Notes: generated from the letters alone by a model not told the origin. A DNA stretch of 64,000 nucleotides from Microbulbifer aggregans (GCF_001750105.1 NZ_CP014143.1:2821501-2885500); one strand, 5' to 3'; counted from the first letter of the stretch, positions 1 through 9,485 are shown. Numbers and translations are program-made.

Positions 1-354
1 GAATTGTCCTTCTTGTTTCCCTTTTTTATACGGCGTCAGCCTTAATTTTTTGTCAGCCCTTTTTCATTAGCCGATCACAAAACAAACAGCCACTGAAACC
101 TGTTTGCAACAATAAGTTCATAATTTGAATTTTCGCGAAAGTTTCACGCAAATTTATGTGTGATCGCGCTTTTGAGTAACATTTTCGCAATATTCCCTTC
201 CTACACTCCCCCTCGTCCGAATCGCTCCGGCGACAAAAAAATCACGATTTCGAGGTTTCCAGGGATCCGGGTTTTTGGTTCAGGACGCACAGCTGAAACA
301 AAACAAAGATTTTTGGTTGCCTATTTTTGCAACACTTCCTGTTAGGGGGAATCC
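1..354. other. AT-rich upstream region without a convincing gene
   Basis: This stretch is much more AT-rich than the coding DNA that follows and holds no convincing gene. It presumably contains the promoter and leader of the lipoprotein gene that starts at 355. A 10-bp palindrome, TTTCGCGAAA, lies at 131-140. A purine-rich ribosome binding site (GGGGGAA) sits just before the ATG at 355. I could not fix a -10/-35 pair with confidence. Confidence 0.4.
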
Positions 355-2019
355 ATGAAGCAAGTAAACAGCAAACTGCTGCTCTCCGCCGCAATCGCCG
401 CACTGCTGGCCGGTTGTGACAGCGGTGGTATCAGCATCGAGCCGCAGACCGTCGATAACTCCGTAGATAATTCTGTTAGTGGTGGCGGCAACAATAACGA
501 TGACAATCCTTGTGCTTCTTACGAGAAGGCCGGTCAGGTACAGCAGGGTTCTTTCGACAGCGACACTGGCAACTGCACTTACTCTGCGAGCTTTGTCGAT
601 TCCGGCAACCCGCTCACCGTTGACCTGAACATCCCCGCGCTGGAAAACGGCGGTGCGCACATCTTTGAAGGCAGCCTGTTTGTCGGCAACAACTATGACG
701 ATGACGCTTCCATGGCTGCCGCTGGTATCGCTGAAGGCGGCGACGGTGCCAAACTGAACATCCAGGCCGGTGCCACCATCGCTTTCCCGGACTCCACCAA
801 GTTCATGGCCGTTAACCGCGGTTCCCAGGTGTTCGCGGTCGGCACTGCCGAAGCCCCGATCACCTTTACCTCTGTCAGCGATATCGACGGCACCGTAGGT
901 CCGGAAGAAGTACAGCAGTGGGGCGGTATGGTGATCAACGGGTTCGGTATCACCAACAAGTGTGCCTACACCGGCACCCTGTCTGGCGGCGACCTGGCCA
1001 CTTCCGAGTGTCACCTGCTGGCTGAAGGTTCTGTTGGCAAGGACCAGTCCAACTACGGTGGCGCCAACAACGCAGACAGTTCCGGTCAGCTGGAATACGT
1101 ACGCGTCAAGCACACCGGTGCTGAAGTTGCCAGTGGCGATGAGCTGAACGGCATCTCCTTCGGTGGCGTAGGTAGCGGCACTATCGTCAAGAACCTGCAG
1201 GTTTACTCCACTTACGATGATGGCATCGAGATGTTCGGTGGAGCGGTTAGCTTTGAGAACTACGTTGCCCTGTACGTGCGTGACGACTCCATCGACATCG
1301 ACGAAGGCTGGAGCGGTTCCATCACCAACGCACTGGTCGTTCAGAGCGCTACCGATGGTAACCACTGCATCGAGTCTGACGGTATCGGCAGCTATGACGG
1401 TGACCAGGATTACTCCGCACTGATCGCTGCAGGCCTGAACAGCCGTCCGGTAATCGATGGCCTGACCTGCATTATCTCTGCCCAGGCTGAAGGTACTCAC
1501 GATCCGGGCGCTGGCTGGCGCTTCCGTGAAGGTATCTTCCCGATGATCACCAACTCCATGGTTATCGCCTCTTACAGCGCCGACGAAAACGGTGCGGAAG
1601 GCAGCAACTACTGCCTGCGTGTTGAGAGTGACGAGACCCTGGCTGAAGCGGCAACTGGCACTGAGGTGGCAATCACTTCCAACATCTTCGCCTGTGAAGA
1701 CAAGACCAAGGGTGGCCCGGTTGGCGCCGACAGCCTGGAAGCCTGGGCTGTTGCCAACGGCAACGTGTTCGCCACCATCGCTGGCGCTGTTAACCCGACT
1801 GCCAATGCTGACACTGGCCTGCAGGTACTGGGCGGCGAGCTGGGCGTGCAGACCCTGCCTGTCGACAGCATCCTCGTAGATGGCGCTGCAGTGGGTATCA
1901 CTCCGGTTGAGCGTGCTTATCTGGGTGCTCTGGATCTGAACGGCACCGACTGGACACTGGGCTGGACCTACGGCCTGCATGACGGCAGCCGTGCCCAGGC
2001 ACTGTGGTTCGAACAATAA
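355..2019 (+). CDS. Lipoprotein of probable beta-helix fold, partner of a TonB receptor
   Basis: The 554-residue product begins with a lipoprotein signal peptide: a Lys-containing start, a hydrophobic stretch, and a lipobox ending LLAGC with Cys21 as the lipidated residue. Asp follows at +2, which in enterobacteria keeps lipoproteins in the inner membrane; whether that rule holds here is unknown. The mature part is acidic, rich in Gly, Asn and Asp, with repeated short hydrophobic strands such as GGMVINGFG and several paired Cys, as expected of a secreted right-handed beta-helix. I do not recognise a catalytic motif. It lies 116 bp before a large TonB-dependent receptor on the same strand, with a hairpin between, so a surface or periplasmic role in uptake of an unknown substrate is likely. 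Similar proteins are often mislabelled as multidrug transporters. Confidence 0.8.
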   Translation: MKQVNSKLLLSAAIAALLAGCDSGGISIEPQTVDNSVDNSVSGGGNNNDDNPCASYEKAGQVQQGSFDSDTGNCTYSASFVDSGNPLTVDLNIPALENGGAHIFEGSLFVGNNYDDDASMAAAGIAEGGDGAKLNIQAGATIAFPDSTKFMAVNRGSQVFAVGTAEAPITFTSVSDIDGTVGPEEVQQWGGMVINGFGITNKCAYTGTLSGGDLATSECHLLAEGSVGKDQSNYGGANNADSSGQLEYVRVKHTGAEVASGDELNGISFGGVGSGTIVKNLQVYSTYDDGIEMFGGAVSFENYVALYVRDDSIDIDEGWSGSITNALVVQSATDGNHCIESDGIGSYDGDQDYSALIAAGLNSRPVIDGLTCIISAQAEGTHDPGAGWRFREGIFPMITNSMVIASYSADENGAEGSNYCLRVESDETLAEAATGTEVAITSNIFACEDKTKGGPVGADSLEAWAVANGNVFATIAGAVNPTANADTGLQVLGGELGVQTLPVDSILVDGAAVGITPVERAYLGALDLNGTDWTLGWTYGLHDGSRAQALWFEQ

Positions 2020-2054
2020 GAAGTAATGGTTGGGGACGGAGTCCCTGATCCCTT

Positions 2055-2097
2055 GGGGCGCCACTTTCTCAAAGGGAGTCGGCGCCCTGTTTGATTT
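2055..2097 (+). terminator. Intercistronic hairpin between lipoprotein and TonB receptor
   Basis: The arms GGGCGCC (2056-2062) and GGCGCCC (2081-2087) form an inverted repeat, followed by a T-rich stretch (TGTTTGATTTT). It could act as a leaky terminator that lowers receptor expression relative to the lipoprotein, or as an mRNA-stabilising 3' end. Confidence 0.55.
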
Positions 2098-2135
2098 TAC
2101 CGCAGTGGTATACAGGAACGATAAGAGGCCTGGAA

Positions 2136-4877
2136 ATGGTTAAGAAAGAAAGATTTCAGAGAGCGCCGCTGGTATTGGCTATGGCCACGGCCTCGTCCCT
2201 TGCAGCTGGTGCCTTCGCACAAGACGCAGAGTTAATTGAAACCGGCACTGAAGCGGCACCGCAATTAAGTGCTCCCCAAATTGAAGAAGTGATGGTTCAG
2301 GGGCGACTGCGCGACTCCGCCGAGATGCTGATCAGTGAGCGCCTCGACGATGAGGTTGTCACCGACGTACTTGGCTCGGAAATGATTGGCCGGGTAGGGG
2401 ACTCCACCGTGGCCGCGGCACTGCGCCGCGTATCCGGGCTCTCGCTGGTTAATGACAAGTTTGTTTACGTGCGCGGCCTGGGTGAGCGTTATTCCAGCAC
2501 CACCCTGAACGGCGCAACGGTGCCTTCGCCGGACCTGACCCGTAACGTTATCCCGCTGGATATTTTCCCCACCTCGGTTGTGGACTCCCTGGCGGTGCAG
2601 AAGTCGTATTCGGCAGATCAACCCGCGACTTTCGGCGGCGGTAATGTCGATATTCGCACCAAGAGCATCCCAGAGGACCTGACTTTCGCAATCGAAGTCG
2701 GCACTGGCATGAACACCGAAACCGATGGTGACGTGTTGAGTTACCGCGGTGGTGACGATGATGCGTTTGGCACCGATGACGGCACCCGCGGCATGGCCGG
2801 CGAGCTGGACTGGTACCTGGAGCGATTCCAGGGGCGTCTCGGTGTGCAGGACATTCGTAAAACCCTGGAGCGTGAAGGTGTGCAGTTCGCTTCAGCCCAG
2901 GAAGCCAACGAAGCAGCCCAGGCGCTGAATCGCGAAATCGCCACCTACCTGAATCGTGACATCGCGATCGAAGAGGACTCCAGCAACCCGGATAGCGATA
3001 TCAAGGGTAGCGTTGGTAACCGTTTCTACTTCGGTGACAACTGGGAGCTGGGTTTCCTGGCCGGCGCGTCCCACAAGAGCAAGTGGCGTGAGGAGCAGCG
3101 TCTGAAGCGCAGTTACGGCTTCCCGGAAGAGCGTATCGATACCCAGGATAAGTCCACCTATTCGGTTGACCTGAGCGGTAACCTGAATCTTGGCCTGCGC
3201 TATGCCGGTGAGCACGAAATCACCACCAGCAGCCTGTATCTGCGCAACACAGACGACGAAACAGCTGTGCGCGACTACTTCAACGAAAACCGCCAGGTTT
3301 CTGACGGGCGTGGTTTTCGCGAGTACAGCATCAAGTACGAAGAGCGCGACCTGTTTGTAAATCAGGCCAAGGGTTCTCATTCAATCGGTATGGCCACCAA
3401 AGAGATGGTTCCTGGCGGCGTGCTGAACTGGGTTCCGGAAGAGGCGGTTCTTGACTGGCATTACTCCGAGTCCATGGCGGCAACCGACATTCCCAACGAG
3501 GTAAATGTCAACGCCGATACCACCACAGACGCCACCGGTGAAGTTTTGGCTTCAGCAGTCAGTGTTGGCGTAAACGGTGCTGGTTTCCGTTTCACCAAGC
3601 TTGAAGATGAAGTCAAGAACTACGGCTGGCAGCTCACTCTGCCGCTCGAATTCTCTGCTTCCACCCTCGAGCTGGCTGGCGGTTTTGCTCGTACCGAGAA
3701 AGGGCGTACCTACGAGCAGGCTGAATTCCGGCTGGGTGCCCTGAGCGTGGGCGAACCTGGCGTCCTGCAGGGTGGTTTGGACGAAGTCTTCAGTGATGGG
3801 AACATCACCGACCCGGACAACAACTTCGTGTTCGACCGGGCAGGTGCCAACAACCAGAGCTACATTGCAGCAACCCTGACCGATGCTGCCTTTGGTAAGT
3901 TCGACTGGACCCTGAATGAAACTTTGCGTGTATCCGCGGGTGCCCGTTGGGAAGACTACAGTCAGGTCGCTCTCGACTGGAACCCCTATGGGTTCACCAT
4001 TGAAGACCCGCAGATCACCATGGACCGCGAGGAACTGGAGAATGCGGTATTCTCTGAGGATGCGGTTTATCCGTCACTGTCGCTCACTTACATGGGTTCG
4101 CTCTGGGCTGAGACCTTCCAGTTGCGCTTCGGTGCCAGTAAGACCGCCGTTCGTCCCGACCTGCGGGAAATTACTGATGCGATCTACATCGATCCGATTA
4201 CCGACGAGCAAATCAAGGGTAACCCCAATGCTCGCCCGTCCGAAATCAGCAACTACGACATCCGTGCAGAATGGTTCTTTGATAATGGTGACAACCTGAC
4301 ACTGTCTGCCTACTACAAAGACATCGTTGACCCGATCGAATTCTTCGAGCTCGGTTCCAGTGATACCAACGTAGCGCGTGAGATCATCAATGCTGAATCC
4401 GGTGAAATCACTGGTTTTGAAATTGAAGGCCTGAAGACAATGGGCTTCCTTGGTGAAACCATGGACAGTTTCTTTGTGCAGGGCAACATCACGCTGCAGG
4501 AATCCGAGCTGGTGGCCGGTGTCGAGGCGGATGCTCCGACCAACCCGTTTCGCGAGATGACGGGTGCCTCTGACTATGTCGTGAACATGATGCTGGGCTT
4601 TGATTCCCCGGACGGCAACCATGCCGCTACCCTGGGCTACAACGTCTTTGGCGAGCGCCTGTACCTGGCAGGCCGTAATGGTGCGCCGGATGCTTTTGAG
4701 CAGCCATTCCACTCGCTGGATCTGACGTACTCCTGGTATCCCACGGAGCAGATGACTTTGAAAGCGAAGCTGCAGAACTTGCTGGATGAGTCCGTAGAAA
4801 TCGAGCGTAGCAGCGTGATTGTTTATGAAGAGCAACCGGGCTCTTCGTTCTCACTGAGCGCGCAGTACCAGTTCTAA
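2136..4877 (+). CDS. TonB-dependent outer-membrane receptor, substrate unknown
   Basis: This is a 913-residue TonB-dependent receptor. The ATG at 2136 is chosen because AAGAGG lies 8 bp upstream and a signal peptide ending AGAFAQ follows; an in-frame extension to 2091 has no such support. After the signal there is a TonB-box-like region (EEVMVQG), a plug domain with SLVNDKFVYVRGLGERYSS and TLNGATVPSPDLTRNVIPLD, then a long beta-barrel ending in a C-terminal aromatic residue (SAQYQF). The plug signature belongs to a receptor group commonly found beside a large lipoprotein, as here. No siderophore, cobalamin or SusC-specific feature was recognised. A strong terminator follows at 4921. Confidence 0.9.
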   Translation: MVKKERFQRAPLVLAMATASSLAAGAFAQDAELIETGTEAAPQLSAPQIEEVMVQGRLRDSAEMLISERLDDEVVTDVLGSEMIGRVGDSTVAAALRRVSGLSLVNDKFVYVRGLGERYSSTTLNGATVPSPDLTRNVIPLDIFPTSVVDSLAVQKSYSADQPATFGGGNVDIRTKSIPEDLTFAIEVGTGMNTETDGDVLSYRGGDDDAFGTDDGTRGMAGELDWYLERFQGRLGVQDIRKTLEREGVQFASAQEANEAAQALNREIATYLNRDIAIEEDSSNPDSDIKGSVGNRFYFGDNWELGFLAGASHKSKWREEQRLKRSYGFPEERIDTQDKSTYSVDLSGNLNLGLRYAGEHEITTSSLYLRNTDDETAVRDYFNENRQVSDGRGFREYSIKYEERDLFVNQAKGSHSIGMATKEMVPGGVLNWVPEEAVLDWHYSESMAATDIPNEVNVNADTTTDATGEVLASAVSVGVNGAGFRFTKLEDEVKNYGWQLTLPLEFSASTLELAGGFARTEKGRTYEQAEFRLGALSVGEPGVLQGGLDEVFSDGNITDPDNNFVFDRAGANNQSYIAATLTDAAFGKFDWTLNETLRVSAGARWEDYSQVALDWNPYGFTIEDPQITMDREELENAVFSEDAVYPSLSLTYMGSLWAETFQLRFGASKTAVRPDLREITDAIYIDPITDEQIKGNPNARPSEISNYDIRAEWFFDNGDNLTLSAYYKDIVDPIEFFELGSSDTNVAREIINAESGEITGFEIEGLKTMGFLGETMDSFFVQGNITLQESELVAGVEADAPTNPFREMTGASDYVVNMMLGFDSPDGNHAATLGYNVFGERLYLAGRNGAPDAFEQPFHSLDLTYSWYPTEQMTLKAKLQNLLDESVEIERSSVIVYEEQPGSSFSLSAQYQF

Positions 4878-4920
4878 ATTTCAGAATTCGGAAGCTCGAA
4901 CTAAGAAATAGGGATGCTTA

Positions 4921-4951
4921 AGCCGGGAGCTGTTTCAGTTCCCGGTTTTTT
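4921..4951 (+). terminator. Rho-independent terminator after TonB receptor
   Basis: The stem CCGGGA / TCCCGG is followed directly by a run of six T residues on the + strand. It ends the receptor transcript just before the convergent isochorismatase-fold gene. Confidence 0.75.
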
Positions 4952-4966
4952 CATTTCTAGAATGTG

Positions 4967-5596
4967 CTACCCAACGGAGCGCAGGTGGTGTTTGAAGTCT
5001 TCCACCAGCTTGTTCGTTTCAATTTCCTCACAGCATTGTCCTACCAGGCGTTCCACGCAGTTGTCTTGCAAGGCCTGGCTTGCTGCGGCGGTAGCGTCCG
5101 GGATCAGGACCGGGCAGTAACCATAATCGGCCGCAGCCCGTATCGTGGATTCGATACTGGTATTGGTGTGTACTCCACAGCAGTACAGCTGCTGCACATC
5201 GAGCTGGACAAGTAATGCATGCAGATTGGTGTTGCCGAATGGTCCCGAACCGGTCTTATTGACGATCAGCTCATCACCGCGGGGCATCACTGAGTCGATG
5301 AACTCCGATTCCCTCGATCCCGGCGTGGCCAGTAGTCCTGCACGCTTCTGCCAAAAGGTCCGCTCGCGGCCATCCCTGGTTTTGGTTCGGGTCCTTATAT
5401 GGAGGACCTCGATGCCCTTGTCGCGAAAAATCGCCTGGAGCTTCTGCACATTAGGCAGGACTTGCTTCTCGAGCCGATCGAAGAAGTAATTTTGCTCCTC
5501 AGGGCTGAACGGGCAGCTCTGTCCCTCCGAGAAGATTCCCTCACCACGGACGGCACAAAGGTGCTGCAGATCGATACAGAGCAGGGCGGATTTCAT
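4967..5596 (-). CDS. Isochorismatase-fold hydrolase with Cys-to-Ser change at the nucleophile
   Basis: The 209-residue protein has the layout of the isochorismatase-like cysteine hydrolases: Asp9 in the first strand (LLCIDLQH), Lys114 in the central motif (IVNKTGSGPF), and the active-site loop after strand 4 (GVHTNTSIEST). In most members that loop reads GVxTxxCVExT, with Cys as nucleophile; here Ser147 (codon AGT) occupies that position. Nearby Cys139-Cys140 lie upstream in the strand and are not in the canonical place. The family includes nicotinamidases, ureidoacrylate, biuret and triuret hydrolases, and non-Cys members such as PhzD that use a different chemistry. The substrate is unknown. 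It stands alone, convergent with the TonB receptor gene. Confidence 0.85.
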   Translation of the reverse strand: MKSALLCIDLQHLCAVRGEGIFSEGQSCPFSPEEQNYFFDRLEKQVLPNVQKLQAIFRDKGIEVLHIRTRTKTRDGRERTFWQKRAGLLATPGSRESEFIDSVMPRGDELIVNKTGSGPFGNTNLHALLVQLDVQQLYCCGVHTNTSIESTIRAAADYGYCPVLIPDATAAASQALQDNCVERLVGQCCEEIETNKLVEDFKHHLRSVG

Positions 5597-5703
5597 CGCT
5601 TTCCTCGTCTGGAGAGAACGTATTGGCGCCGGAAGCTACCATCAGTGTAGCCCCTGTCTGAGCGTTTGGAGGGAGAGAAGGGTTGTCGAGGGGCCTTCTG
5701 TGG

Positions 5704-5732
5704 GCACAAAAAAGGGCGCTCACAGAGCGCCC
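5704..5732 (-). terminator. Terminator of the ETF-QO gene
   Basis: On the - strand GGGCGCTC (5732-5725) pairs with GAGCGCCC (5721-5714) across a 3-base loop, followed by a run of six T residues. This is a textbook intrinsic terminator placed about 30 bp after the ETF-QO stop codon. Confidence 0.85.
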
Positions 5733-5761
5733 TGAAAAGGAAACAAATCGACCACTTGGTC

Positions 5762-7399
5762 TTACATGTTCGGGTAGTTGGGGCCGCCGCCGCCTTCAGG
5801 CGCCACCCAGACGATGTTCTGGGTGGGATCCTTGATGTCGCAGGTCTTGCAGTGAACACAATTCTGCGCGTTGATCTGGAACCGCTTGCCACCCGCGTCT
5901 TCCACCACCTCATAGACTCCGGCGGGGCAGTAGCGCTGAGCGGGCTCATCGTAGATGGGCAGGTTGTGGTTCAGCGGGATCTCATCATCCTTCAGTGTCA
6001 GGTGACAGGGCTGATCCTCTTCGTGGTTGGTGTTGGAGATGAACACCGAGGACAGTTTGTCAAAACTGAGCACGCCGTCGGGCTTCGGATAGTCGATTTT
6101 CTTGCAGTCTGCAGCGGGTTTCAGTTGAGCATGGTCCGCCTTGGTATCGCGGAGGGTCCAGGGGAGCTTGCCCTGGAAAATGTTGATATCGATAAAGGCG
6201 TAAGCTGAGCCAAGAATATTGCCGAATTTGTGCTGCGCGGGGCCGAAGTTTCGCTGTTTGTGCAGCTCTTTCCAGGCCCAGCTGTTGCGATAGCTGTCGG
6301 CAAATCCGCTGAGTTCGTCGTTTGCACGCTCTGCGGCCAGCGCCTCAACCACCGACTCAGCGGCAATCATGCCGGACTTCATCGCGGTGTGGTTGCCCTT
6401 GATCTTGGCGAAGTTCAGGGTGCCGGCGTTGTCGCCGATCAGCAGGCCACCCGGAAAGGTCATCTTGGGCTGCGACTGCAGGCCGCCCTTGGTGATAGCG
6501 CGGGCGCCGTAGGCCACCCGTTGGCCGCCTTCCAGGTACTGCTTGATGACCGGGTGGTGCTTGTAGCGCTGAAATTCGTCGAACGGGCTCACATGTGGGT
6601 TGCTGTAGGCTAGGTCGGTAATCAGGCCGACCACTACCTGGTTGTCCTCCAGGTGATAGAGGAACCCGCCACCGTGGGAACCGCTCTCGTCCAGCGGCCA
6701 GCCGGCAGTGTGTACCACGAGGCCTGGCTTGTGGTTCTCGTCACTGACTTTCCAGATTTCCTTGATACCGATGCCGTAGTGCTGCGGGTCCTTGCCTTCA
6801 TCGAGCTTGAAGTGGGAAATCAGTTGCTTGCCCAGATGTCCGCGGCAACCCTCGGCAAAGAGGGTGTATTTGGCGTGCAGCTCCATACCCGGCATGTAGG
6901 AGTCTTTCTCCTCTCCGGTGGCGGAGACGCCCATATCGCCGGTGGCAATGCCCTTAACGGAGCCGTCTTCGTTATAGAGGACCTCTGCGGCGGCAAATCC
7001 GGGGAAGATCTCGACCCCCAGGTTCTCTGCCTGCTCGGCAAGCCAGCGAGTGAGATTGCCCAGGCTGATGATGTAATTGCCTTCGTTATGCATGGTGCTG
7101 GGCACGAAGGCGTTGGGAATGCGGGTCGCGCTCTCTGCGCTGCGCATTACATAGATGTCATCGCCTCTAACGGCAGTGTTAAGGGGGGCACCGCGATCCT
7201 TCCAGTCCGGGAACAACTCATTCAGTGCTGTGGGCTCGAACACTGCGCCAGACAGGATGTGGGCACCGACCTCGGAGCCTTTTTCCACCACGCAAACGGA
7301 GATGTCTTCATTCAGCTGGCGAATACGGCAGGCCGCAGCCAGGCCTGCGGGGCCGGCTCCCACGATCACTACATCGTATTCCATTGATTCGCGTTCCAC
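5762..7399 (-). CDS. Electron transfer flavoprotein-ubiquinone oxidoreductase (ETF-QO)
   Basis: This inner-membrane iron-sulfur flavoprotein takes electrons from reduced ETF and passes them to ubiquinone, linking fatty-acid and amino-acid oxidation to respiration. The N-terminus has the FAD dinucleotide fold (VVIVGAGPAGLAAA). The C-terminus holds the [4Fe-4S] ligands, one Cys in YCPAGVYE and three in NCVHCKTCDIKDP. At 545 residues it has the family's usual length. I place the start at GTG 7399, because GAGGAG lies 7 bp upstream and the resulting MERESMEYDVV resembles known orthologues; an upstream extension to 7423 lacks this. It is divergent from etfB-etfA, whose products are its electron donors. 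Confidence 0.93.
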   Translation of the reverse strand: MERESMEYDVVIVGAGPAGLAAACRIRQLNEDISVCVVEKGSEVGAHILSGAVFEPTALNELFPDWKDRGAPLNTAVRGDDIYVMRSAESATRIPNAFVPSTMHNEGNYIISLGNLTRWLAEQAENLGVEIFPGFAAAEVLYNEDGSVKGIATGDMGVSATGEEKDSYMPGMELHAKYTLFAEGCRGHLGKQLISHFKLDEGKDPQHYGIGIKEIWKVSDENHKPGLVVHTAGWPLDESGSHGGGFLYHLEDNQVVVGLITDLAYSNPHVSPFDEFQRYKHHPVIKQYLEGGQRVAYGARAITKGGLQSQPKMTFPGGLLIGDNAGTLNFAKIKGNHTAMKSGMIAAESVVEALAAERANDELSGFADSYRNSWAWKELHKQRNFGPAQHKFGNILGSAYAFIDINIFQGKLPWTLRDTKADHAQLKPAADCKKIDYPKPDGVLSFDKLSSVFISNTNHEEDQPCHLTLKDDEIPLNHNLPIYDEPAQRYCPAGVYEVVEDAGGKRFQINAQNCVHCKTCDIKDPTQNIVWVAPEGGGGPNYPNM

Positions 7400-7752
7400 G
7401 GCGCTCTCCTCAGCTAGTTTCACGGTATTGTTGCCGGCCTCAAGGCCTTAGGCTTTTATATTGGTCGCGGATTATATCGGTGTTTATTCAACCCTACCAA
7501 TTGCAGGAGTATCCATTTGCTGTGGCAAATGTGCCATATTTCAACAGGTTAGCGTGACCAGATTTAGCGCTTTGATTCTGGTCAATAGATCTGGTGAATG
7601 GGTCGGGCAGGGCGGATAACCCTATTGATTTTGCTTTATAGAAGGCTCAACATACACCGCGTTCAAACAACTGTTTGACTGAACGATCCGATTCGTACGC
7701 GATTTGACCTGTCAGTCGCGGCTTTTAAACAGATTACCGAGACGGGATTTCC
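7400..7752. promoter_or_regulatory. Divergent promoter region between ETF-QO and etfBA
   Basis: This 353-bp region separates two divergent transcription units that work in the same electron-transfer chain. No gene is supported inside it. It contains the PsrA-type palindrome listed separately, closer to etfB. An AT-rich part near 7450-7480 (TTTTATATTGG, GATTATATCGG) may hold promoter elements for the ETF-QO gene, but I could not assign them securely. Confidence 0.5.
7663..7678. promoter_or_regulatory. PsrA-like operator upstream of etfB
   Basis: The sequence TCAAACAACTGTTTGA is a perfect inverted repeat with 7-bp arms. It matches the motif (G/C)AAAC-N4-GTTT(G/C) described for PsrA, the TetR-type regulator of fatty-acid oxidation genes in pseudomonads and relatives. 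It lies about 75 bp before the etfB start. Control of ETF by fatty-acid availability is the natural reading, but whether this organism has PsrA cannot be seen here. Confidence 0.6.
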
Positions 7753-8502
7753 ATGAAAGTTCTTGTAGCTGTGAAACGCGTTGTCGACTACAACGTCAAG
7801 GTTCGCCCGAAGGCGGACGGCAGTGATGTCGACACTGCCAACGTAAAAATGTCTATCAACCCCTTCTGCGAAATTGCTGTGGAAGAGGCTGTACGGTTGA
7901 AGGAAAAAGGCGTTGTCAGCGAGATTGTCGCCGTTTCCATGGGGCCCAAGCAATGTCAGGAGCAGATCCGTACTGCACTGGCCCTCGGTGCAGACCGCGG
8001 CATCCTCGTCGAGACCGATGAAGAACTGCAGCCGCTGGCAGTGGCCAAGTGCCTCAAGGCCATCGTGGAGAAAGAAGAGCCGCAGATGGTCATCATGGGC
8101 AAGCAGTCCATTGATGGTGATAACAACCAGACTGGCCAGATGCTGGGCGCACTGACTGGCATGGCCCAGGGTACCTTTGCCTCTGAAGTCGTGGTTGAAG
8201 ATGGTTCCGTTAAAGTGACCCGCGAGATCGACGGCGGTCTGCAGACTGTAGAGCTGAAGCTGCCGGCTGTGGTAACCACCGACCTGCGCCTGAACGAACC
8301 GCGTTACGCTTCCCTGCCGAACATCATGAAGGCGAAAAAGAAGCCTCTCGACACTACCTCCCCGGCGGATCTGGGTGTCGACATCACTCCGCGCACCAAG
8401 ACCCTGAAGGTTGAGCCGCCGGCCGAGCGCCAGGCGGGCGTGAAGGTCGCCGACGTGGCGGAACTGGTAGAAAAACTGAAGAACGAGGCGAAGGTAATCT
8501 GA
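7753..8502 (+). CDS. etfB: Electron transfer flavoprotein, beta subunit
   Basis: EtfB forms a heterodimer with EtfA that carries electrons from acyl-CoA and related dehydrogenases to ETF-QO. The 249-residue protein has the typical start [18 protein letters not shown], the AMP-binding region with [10 protein letters not shown], and the conserved [32 protein letters not shown] segment that ends in the recognition loop for dehydrogenases. Length is normal for the family. The stop codon overlaps the etfA start (ATGA-type junction at 8501-8504), indicating translational coupling. The upstream region carries a PsrA-like palindrome. Confidence 0.96.
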   Translation: MKVLVAVKRVVDYNVKVRPKADGSDVDTANVKMSINPFCEIAVEEAVRLKEKGVVSEIVAVSMGPKQCQEQIRTALALGADRGILVETDEELQPLAVAKCLKAIVEKEEPQMVIMGKQSIDGDNNQTGQMLGALTGMAQGTFASEVVVEDGSVKVTREIDGGLQTVELKLPAVVTTDLRLNEPRYASLPNIMKAKKKPLDTTSPADLGVDITPRTKTLKVEPPAERQAGVKVADVAELVEKLKNEAKVI

Positions 8503-9431
8503 TGAGCATTCTCGTTATTGCAGAACACGACAACGCCGAGCTGAAGGGCGCGACGCTCAACACCATCGCTGCAGCCAAGGCGATTGGCGGTGATATCCAT
8601 GTACTGGTTGCCGGCGCTGGTTGCGGTGCGGTTGCCGAAGCGGCAGCCAAGGTAGATGGTGTTTCCAAGGTAATCCTGGCAGACAACGCGGCCTATGAGC
8701 ATCAGCTGGCCGAGAATGTCGCCAAGCTGGTAGCGGACCTGGGCAAGGACTACGGTCATGTCCTGGCTCCGGCGACCACTACCGGCAAGAACATGCTGCC
8801 GCGCGCTGCGGCACTGCTCGATGTGCAGCCCATCTCCGACATTATTGCTGTTGAGAGCGCTGATACCTTCAAGCGCCCGATCTATGCCGGTAACGTCATT
8901 GCCACCGTACAGAGTTCTGACGCCATCAAAGTGATCTCTGTGCGTTCCACTGCCTTTGACCCTGTAGCGGCAGAAGGCGGCAGCGCCGCGGTTGAGAGCG
9001 TGGATATCGTCGATGACGCCAGCATTTCCTCCTTTGTAGGTGAAGAGCTGGCCGAGTCCGATCGTCCGGAGCTGACTGCGGCCAAGGTCGTGATCTCCGG
9101 TGGTCGCGGTATGCAGAATGGCGATAACTTCGAAATGCTGTACAAGCTGGCTGACAAGCTGGGCGCAGCAGTTGGCGCTTCGCGTGCTGCGGTAGATGCC
9201 GGCTTTGTCCCGAATGACATGCAGGTTGGCCAGACTGGCAAAATCGTTGCGCCGGACCTGTATATCGCTGTGGGCATCTCTGGTGCCATTCAGCACCTGG
9301 CTGGCATGAAGGATTCCAAGGTGATCGTGGCCATCAACAAGGACGAGGAAGCGCCGATCTTCTCGGTCGCTGACTACGGCCTGGTTGCCGATTTATTCGA
9401 TGCAGTCCCGGAACTGGAAACAAAATTGTAA
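8502..9431 (+). CDS. etfA: Electron transfer flavoprotein, alpha subunit
   Basis: EtfA holds the FAD of the ETF heterodimer. The 309-residue sequence starts [16 protein letters not shown] and shows the C-terminal FAD domain with [33 protein letters not shown] and [20 protein letters not shown], ending with the [20 protein letters not shown] segment. These are hallmark EtfA motifs. It overlaps etfB by one base and is followed by an intrinsic terminator, so the transcript is a two-gene operon. Confidence 0.96.
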   Translation: MSILVIAEHDNAELKGATLNTIAAAKAIGGDIHVLVAGAGCGAVAEAAAKVDGVSKVILADNAAYEHQLAENVAKLVADLGKDYGHVLAPATTTGKNMLPRAAALLDVQPISDIIAVESADTFKRPIYAGNVIATVQSSDAIKVISVRSTAFDPVAAEGGSAAVESVDIVDDASISSFVGEELAESDRPELTAAKVVISGGRGMQNGDNFEMLYKLADKLGAAVGASRAAVDAGFVPNDMQVGQTGKIVAPDLYIAVGISGAIQHLAGMKDSKVIVAINKDEEAPIFSVADYGLVADLFDAVPELETKL

Positions 9432-9460
9432 TTTTCGCTTAATATACTAACTTGCATCAG

Positions 9461-9485
9461 AAGGGCGGCATTGGCCGCCCTTTTG
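9461..9485 (+). terminator. Terminator of etfBA
   Basis: GGGCGGC (9463-9469) pairs with GCCGCCC (9474-9480) across the loop ATTG and is followed by TTTT. It closes the etfBA operon and separates it from the type II secretion operon. Confidence 0.85.

Noticed and set aside
280..2064. A 594-residue open frame on the - strand opposite the lipoprotein gene
   Set aside because: It is a mirror of the + strand gene created by its codon bias. The + strand frame has a lipobox and ribosome binding site.
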